Origin: Chaunax sp. Z400
Taxonomy: Eukaryota; Chordata; Actinopteri; Lophiiformes; Chaunacidae
Assembly: GCA_037577475.1 (NCBI GenBank)
Contig: CM075203.1
Location: forward strand, 4,977,501-5,041,500
Reading direction: 5' to 3'
DNA: 64,000 nucleotides
Shown here: positions 58,940 to 64,000 of the stretch, in pieces
How positions within the stretch are numbered: the stretch's first letter is position 1
Layout of the letters: every line of letters starts with the position of its first letter
Notes under the pieces: generated by a model
Database searches by the model: none
Seen by the model: the letters and a program-made list of their open reading frames with translations, nothing else
Told to the model about the DNA's origin: nothing
Made by a program: the position numbers and the translations under genes

Positions 58940-61900
58940 TGAGGCACATGTTTTCTACCAACCAGCGAAACAAGCAACCATCCAGCCCCACCCTGTCATC
59001 CCTCCGGAGAGGCCCGCGGTAATGGCCCTCAACAGTGTTTGAAATAGTTGGAGGGGATGACACACAGGAAAAAGAATGGTGGGGCCAAAGTAGCATGAAA
59101 TAAACAGGCCTCGAGGAGAGACAGAGACCAGAGAGCAATTTGTTTTCCCTTCTGCGAATTACAGGCCGGAGCCAGCCACTGTCTCTAAATGGGAACCAGT
59201 TCGGTTCTGCCCAGACACCACTCTTCGGGCACAGTAAGTGATTTGAGCGGAGAAAAACTCCAGCCAAAACCCCATGTCTCTGTGCTATGAGGACTGCTCG
59301 AAAATTCCTGGGTGTTCCTATTAAAACAACCCTTGAAAAGACTTGTATAAGTTTACAAAGCAAATGTCACAATAATGTAATACGGTATCAGACGCAGGGT
59401 TGAAGCGGTTACAGGTTTCGCTGTGTAAAATTTGATGTTCATCATACCATGTATATTTGCTTATTACTGGTTTTCACACATGCATGCAGCAGAAAGAATG
59501 GCAGACAGAAGAGAGACAGATATCGTTGATCTCCATCCCCCGAAAAAGAACACAAAATCAGCACTGGGACTGCTTTGAATATTCAAAAAAACCAGCAAGG
59601 ATTTATCCTCGAGGCCAGTGTGTCCGCTAACGGAGGGAACGCGTCCAACTTGTTCACCCATCGGAGCGAACATCATCCTTCTGTGCAGAACAAGTGTGTG
59701 TCCCATTCATGACTTTAATCCCCAACAAAGAAAAGGGAAAGAAGAAACATTCTTACGACTGAAGAGGCTGAAATGATCGAAATCGGTCGGTTCATTTTCT
59801 AACAAAACTGAGGTAAACAGACACAGATGTTTGTCTGTAGGATCCTTTCCATGTTGTCAGACCTTTAATAACAATATGAGCCTGTAAGTGGCGAAAACAA
59901 GACATCTTACGTTTATGTGCATTCATTGTATTGCTGTTGCCTGAGTTAATGTTCTAACAATAACACCTTCGATTTCGCTCATTTTTGGCCTTTGTAAAGT
60001 TTTCCATTTTAACGGAAATCATAAAATACGCAATCGAAACAATTTTCCTCATCTCTTGCTGTGACATCCACCCTCAACGAACTCCACCTCAAGTTAAATC
60101 CTGCTTTTACTTCGAGGATATGATACTCCCTCCATCACTGGTGCTAATAAGGTTATCATTCGATCCCTTCATTAGCTGAGGCCATTAATCTGTGCAGAAA
60201 AGACAGAACACACAACACACCTCAGCATAACAAGACAGAAATGTCTCTTTCTTTTTTTTATTTTAAGACTGTGAAACAAGCACTTCTCCCCAAGTTAGGA
60301 GACTGAATACGACTCGTCTGTTGAGCCTGAACCACTTATGAATTATATATTATATATTCATACCAAACAAAAACATTTCTAAAAGCACTCAGAAGGAATA
60401 ACTCTCTACGATTGGTTCTTACTTAAGCCTTTTATTCTAAGTATTTGGAAATCACTTCCCTTGTGGAGCATGTGGAAACACTGGATAAACTGGAATGACC
60501 CCCTAAAAAAAAAAACTCTTCAGACCACGGCCCAAAATCTTTCCCCATGTCGTTTGGCTCTCAGGCCCTTAAGGATTCCATCTTCCACTTCTATCGCATA
60601 AACCTGGTTCAGCTGTTTTGACCCTCCAAACCATTACTATCATTTTTAAGTTGGAAAGTCAAGTTCATTTCGTTCTTAATTTCACATCCTTACTGCGTAG
60701 ACTTCCATATGTCTCGAAGCCATTTCCATGAAATTTTAATGCATGCAGGGATGGCGGTCTGCATCTAGTATTTGAGGTTAAAAACCTCCCTGAAAAAAAA
60801 AAGACTTATTAATGTTGCGCCCTATGAGGATATTGTATGTTAGACATAGTTTTCTATTATCTCGTACTAGCATGATATTATTTACTGTGGCTATTGGCAT
60901 ATAGGATTTAGATGAGTCATTGGCTGGACAGAACAAGTTAGCATTATCATTGCATGTATTTCTAACAGCATGCACATACAAATAAAGCTTATGCACATAT
61001 AATCAAGTTCTGTCTGATCAAACACATACCAGCGCGCCATGGTTGCTGATGTCTCACCATCATGACAGAGACAACGTGAGTTCTGCAGAATAAAAAAAAA
61101 AAAGAATGTTATGCAGTCTCTGGTCACTGATGTCAACAAGAACAAACCACAGCATCAAATTAAAGATATTAAAATGGGTTTTTCTTTTAACTGCATGGGT
61201 GTTTCTCTGCATGAGGATACGAGAGGCATGGCCAGAATTTCTACTTTAGGCTGTGCCACGTATGACTTCAACCAATCACAGCTACTCGGTTCGGTTTTCC
61301 ACTCACATCCCCCCGTGCTCCTGTGGCCACTTAGCTCATCTTGTCCTCTGGAAAGAGATACTTATTCAAATGGATTAATCACCAGAGGGGTCCACTTTGA
61401 AGAAGCGCGCAGAGATGAAATGAAGGAGCAGAGAGACGGCTGGAGGAAAGTGGATGTGAGGGGATAAGATGCTATGTAGTGGCCAAGGCAGCAGGGAGGA
61501 TTTCTATAGCAGGCTGTTGGCACGATCGTGTGGCTTAAGATTCCTGGCATTGCCTGCATGTCTTTAGGGGACCATCTTTGCGTGCTCACAATATTAAGGT
61601 GGGCCAAGACCCTCAGAATCCATCCCATATGCTCCCCCTCTCCCTACCCAGCAGCACCCTATGCCTAAGCCAAAGCACACAATCTGTCCCGATTACTGGT
61701 CTCCCTCTTAATTTTTGATATTGGCCTCGCCTAAATATACGTGTATCTGTTTGTCTCCGGACTACAAACCCCACCTGTCTCGATCTTTGTCAAATTATAA
61801 ATGTGTCCAGCACCTTTGAGGCAGATCTGATGTTAGAAATCACAAAGTCACCTTGTGGTGCTGGATTGTAAAGATGAGATTCACAGCAAAGAGCTTCCTC

Positions 61901-62560
61901 ACACAGCTTTCCTATATGGCTGCGCGACGGCACAAACTTTCCACGTCCTTTGCTTTTCAAATCAGGTTTGCATGTTGGCTTAAAGTTCATCCATCATTCA
62001 GCAGGGGTGTGACATCAGAGCCCCTCACCATGCCAGAGCCAGAGCCAGGCAGTCTGTAGCTGCGGCTTTCATGGTGCTTACCAGCGACTTTGGACATTCT
62101 TTCTTTGCTTGTTGTGGGGATGAGTCCAGCTGCAGTCGAGTCGAGTCGTTCGCAGCAGGCTTTTGAGTGCCCCAATAATGGTCCACCACATGCAACCAGA
62201 ATGAGACTCACACTGCAGTGACCACATACCTCTGAACACAGAGACACCATATACAGCCAAACGTCCACTCAAATGCAAACTTTCAGATACAATCGGGCAT
62301 CAACTTATCTGTCTACTAAATCATTTTAATCCCCTTGACATAAAAATGATGGGATTTTAAGATGGCTCTGAAGGAACAATATAAACTACTCCAGGCTCAC
62401 CAAAGGACTGGAGGTTATGTCACATGATGCATTTGCTGTACAATGTTTTGGGCAGATTTTTGGGGAAATTTGTCTTTTTAATATGACTCTTTTTTTAATA
62501 CTTGCAGTGAATCTTTGAGTTTGGAAAAAAACATCAAATCGCACCACAATTGCCTACATT
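58940..62560. other. Non-coding, nothing recognised
   Basis: A-rich runs at 60506-60517 and 61090-61101 and an AT palindrome-like patch at 60341-60362. The 118-codon plus frame at 61111-61467 has no domain features. Confidence 0.5.
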
Positions 62561-62564
62561 TTGT

Positions 62565-62665
62565 TTATTTTCTTTATCATTTCTTTAGCCAGTAAGGTCC
62601 CGTTGAGATACAAGATCTCTTCTTCCAGGGTGTCCTGGTCAAGATGGCAACATAGATAGTTTCAA
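62565..62665. repeat. Possible interspersed repeat fragment
   Basis: CCCGTTGAGATACAAGATCT, CTTCTTCCAGGGTGTCCTGG and CAAGATGGCAACATAGATAG follow a pattern (GAGAT, ATCTCTT, AAGGGTG, CCTGGCCAAGAT, GGCAGC) common in fish repeats. It abuts the next fragment. Confidence 0.45.
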
Positions 62666-62694
62666 AGAATTAAAAAATTTTAAAAACACGTAGA

Positions 62695-62845
62695 GATCTC
62701 CAGATTCCTTATTTTGTCCAACCAACAGTCCAAATTGTCAATAAAATTCATTCACAATGACAAAAATAGACAAAAACTACAAGATGTCACGTTTGAGGAG
62801 CTGGAACATGCAAATGTTTGACTTTTTATTACTTCATTACACCAA
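62695..62845 (-). repeat. ATTAATCGATTA-family repeat, second fragment
   Basis: TTATTTTGTCCAACCAACAG, TCCAAATTGTC, GTCACGTTTGAGGAGCTGGA and GCAAATGTTTGAC correspond, in reverse orientation, to the central region of the family whose other copy is at 40983-41653 (for example TTAGTTGGACCAAAC there). The ends are missing. Confidence 0.55.
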
Positions 62846-62849
62846 ACAG

Positions 62850-64000
62850 TTTACATATTTGACCATCACACACAAAGAAACACAGGTAAACACAAGGATT
62901 TCATAACTTCCTTCATGTTAGACAATGAATAATGGGTTTATTGATTATATCTTAAAGCGGTACAGAAAACTCACCATCAAAGTAACCCCGATGACATGAT
63001 TACCCATAATTACTTGCTATTAAAGTGCAAACGGTCAAAGTATTACAAAAGAAAAGTATGATAAATATACCTTGGCCAACAAACCTAACAACAGCTCTCT
63101 GTTCCCGCTGGGATGGTTGTTTACCCCTGCAGAACATAGCAAAGCCAGTCGTGTTTGTCTTTGGAGATGATGGTGGAATAATAGACTCCAAGGACAACAA
63201 ACAGTCTTACAACAGAGAATCGAAACGGGCTAATGAGTAACTGCAGGTCAAACATTAGGGAATATGGGCCCGGGTGGGGGCGGGGTTTAATGTTTTTTTT
63301 TTCGCGTGAACGCGGTCACCAGCTCCTGGCTCCTGCCTTGTGCCGTGCCATGTTGAAACACTTCCTCTGCTTTAACATGCTTTCATTAGACTGAGCGGTC
63401 ATTAATCACAGCAGCCCTGTTGGACAAACCTCTGTGGAACAGAGGGAGAGATTTAATGATGGTTTATTGCAAGAAGAGCTCTGCAGACATTACAGAAGAG
63501 GCAGGGGCACAGAGACACAAATAAATAAACCACAAAAACACATGTGCGCGCACAGATCAGTGAGATGCTGCACTACGGTATCCGTGCATATGTTTCACAG
63601 TGATGATGATGATGATGAAATGAAGAGAATGTATCAGAAGAAAGATCTTCCTATCTTTGACAGACATCTTGCCATCGTATTTGATGCGGCTTGTTCAGGT
63701 TTCAGGAGACTCCGACGTAATTCAAACAATACTACTCCCGTTCATTGACATAATCGAGTGAGGCAGCATCTAGCGGAGAAGCGGCTAGACTTTACAGAGC
63801 CTGATGGTGAAGCTAATTTTAAAAGCTTGGAGATGACTTCCCCATAAGTTGGAGGATAGAATTCAAAATGAGCTCGTCTGTGCATCACCGGCGAAGTCTG
63901 CACTCATGCTGACACGCCATTTAAATTTCAAACAGGGCGCTCTTCAGTCTGAAATCAACAGTGGCAGAAGTTTTCATGTTCCGAAACTTATGTAGGAGTT
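62850..64000. other. Non-coding with (TGA)6
   Basis: Contains a T10 run near 63293-63302 and the triplet array at 63601-63618. Frames of up to 104 codons lack domains. Confidence 0.5.
63601..63618. repeat. (TGA)6 trinucleotide repeat
   Basis: Six TGA units. The Asp run in the overlapping plus-strand frame is its translation. Confidence 0.93.

Noticed and set aside
58650..59363. 237-codon minus-strand open frame as a gene
   Set aside because: It overlaps a probable dispersed repeat and a long frame on the other strand, has no domain, and lacks promoter or splice context.

Overview
This window looks like non-coding nuclear DNA from a vertebrate, most likely a ray-finned (teleost, probably percomorph) fish. 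Four things point that way: long (AC)n, (GA)n and (TCC)n microsatellites; no dense open reading frames; decayed Tc1/mariner, hAT-like and LINE fragments of kinds familiar from teleost genomes; and long AT-rich stretches with TAATTA-type motifs, as in gene deserts or very large introns around developmental genes. The species and locus cannot be named from the sequence alone.

I found no protein-coding gene or convincing host exon. The longest open frame (237 codons, minus strand, 58650-59363) overlaps a repeat and matches no family I recognise. The other frames are short, contain microsatellite translations or lie in low-complexity DNA. There is no tRNA, snRNA, CRISPR array or operon-like structure.

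Layout. 2.6-5.3 kb: an (AC) tract, a palindromic-type MITE fragment, a promoter-like patch on the minus strand, a second repeat fragment and a long (CA) tract. 5.3-17 kb: mostly unique-looking AT-rich DNA with candidate conserved elements, plus repeat pieces at 10.75, 13.3, 14.5 and 15.6 kb. 17.05-17.24 kb: a Tc1-like transposase C-terminal relic. 21.6-32.9 kb: scattered repeats (21.7, 27.5, 29.0, 32.6 kb), an AT-rich patch at 23 kb and simple repeats. 33.6 kb: a perfect 29-bp-arm hairpin. 35.3-36.0 kb: a LINE 3' end and a 99-bp (AC) tract. 41 kb: an older repeat split by a hAT-like element that still has a near-perfect 8-bp target duplication. 44.5 kb: another nested insertion. 47.4-47.7 kb: a second Tc1-like relic. 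53.1 kb: a MITE-like repeat. 57.8-58.9 kb: a SINE-like tail, a 28S ribosomal RNA pseudogene fragment and another repeat. 62.6-62.8 kb: two more repeat fragments.

The most notable items are the decayed 28S rRNA fragment (about 58.0-58.3 kb), the long perfect hairpin (33579-33637) and the datable nested insertion at 41.0-41.4 kb. I see no new multi-gene system. Repeat family names rest on remembered consensus patterns, not on a search, and are graded accordingly.
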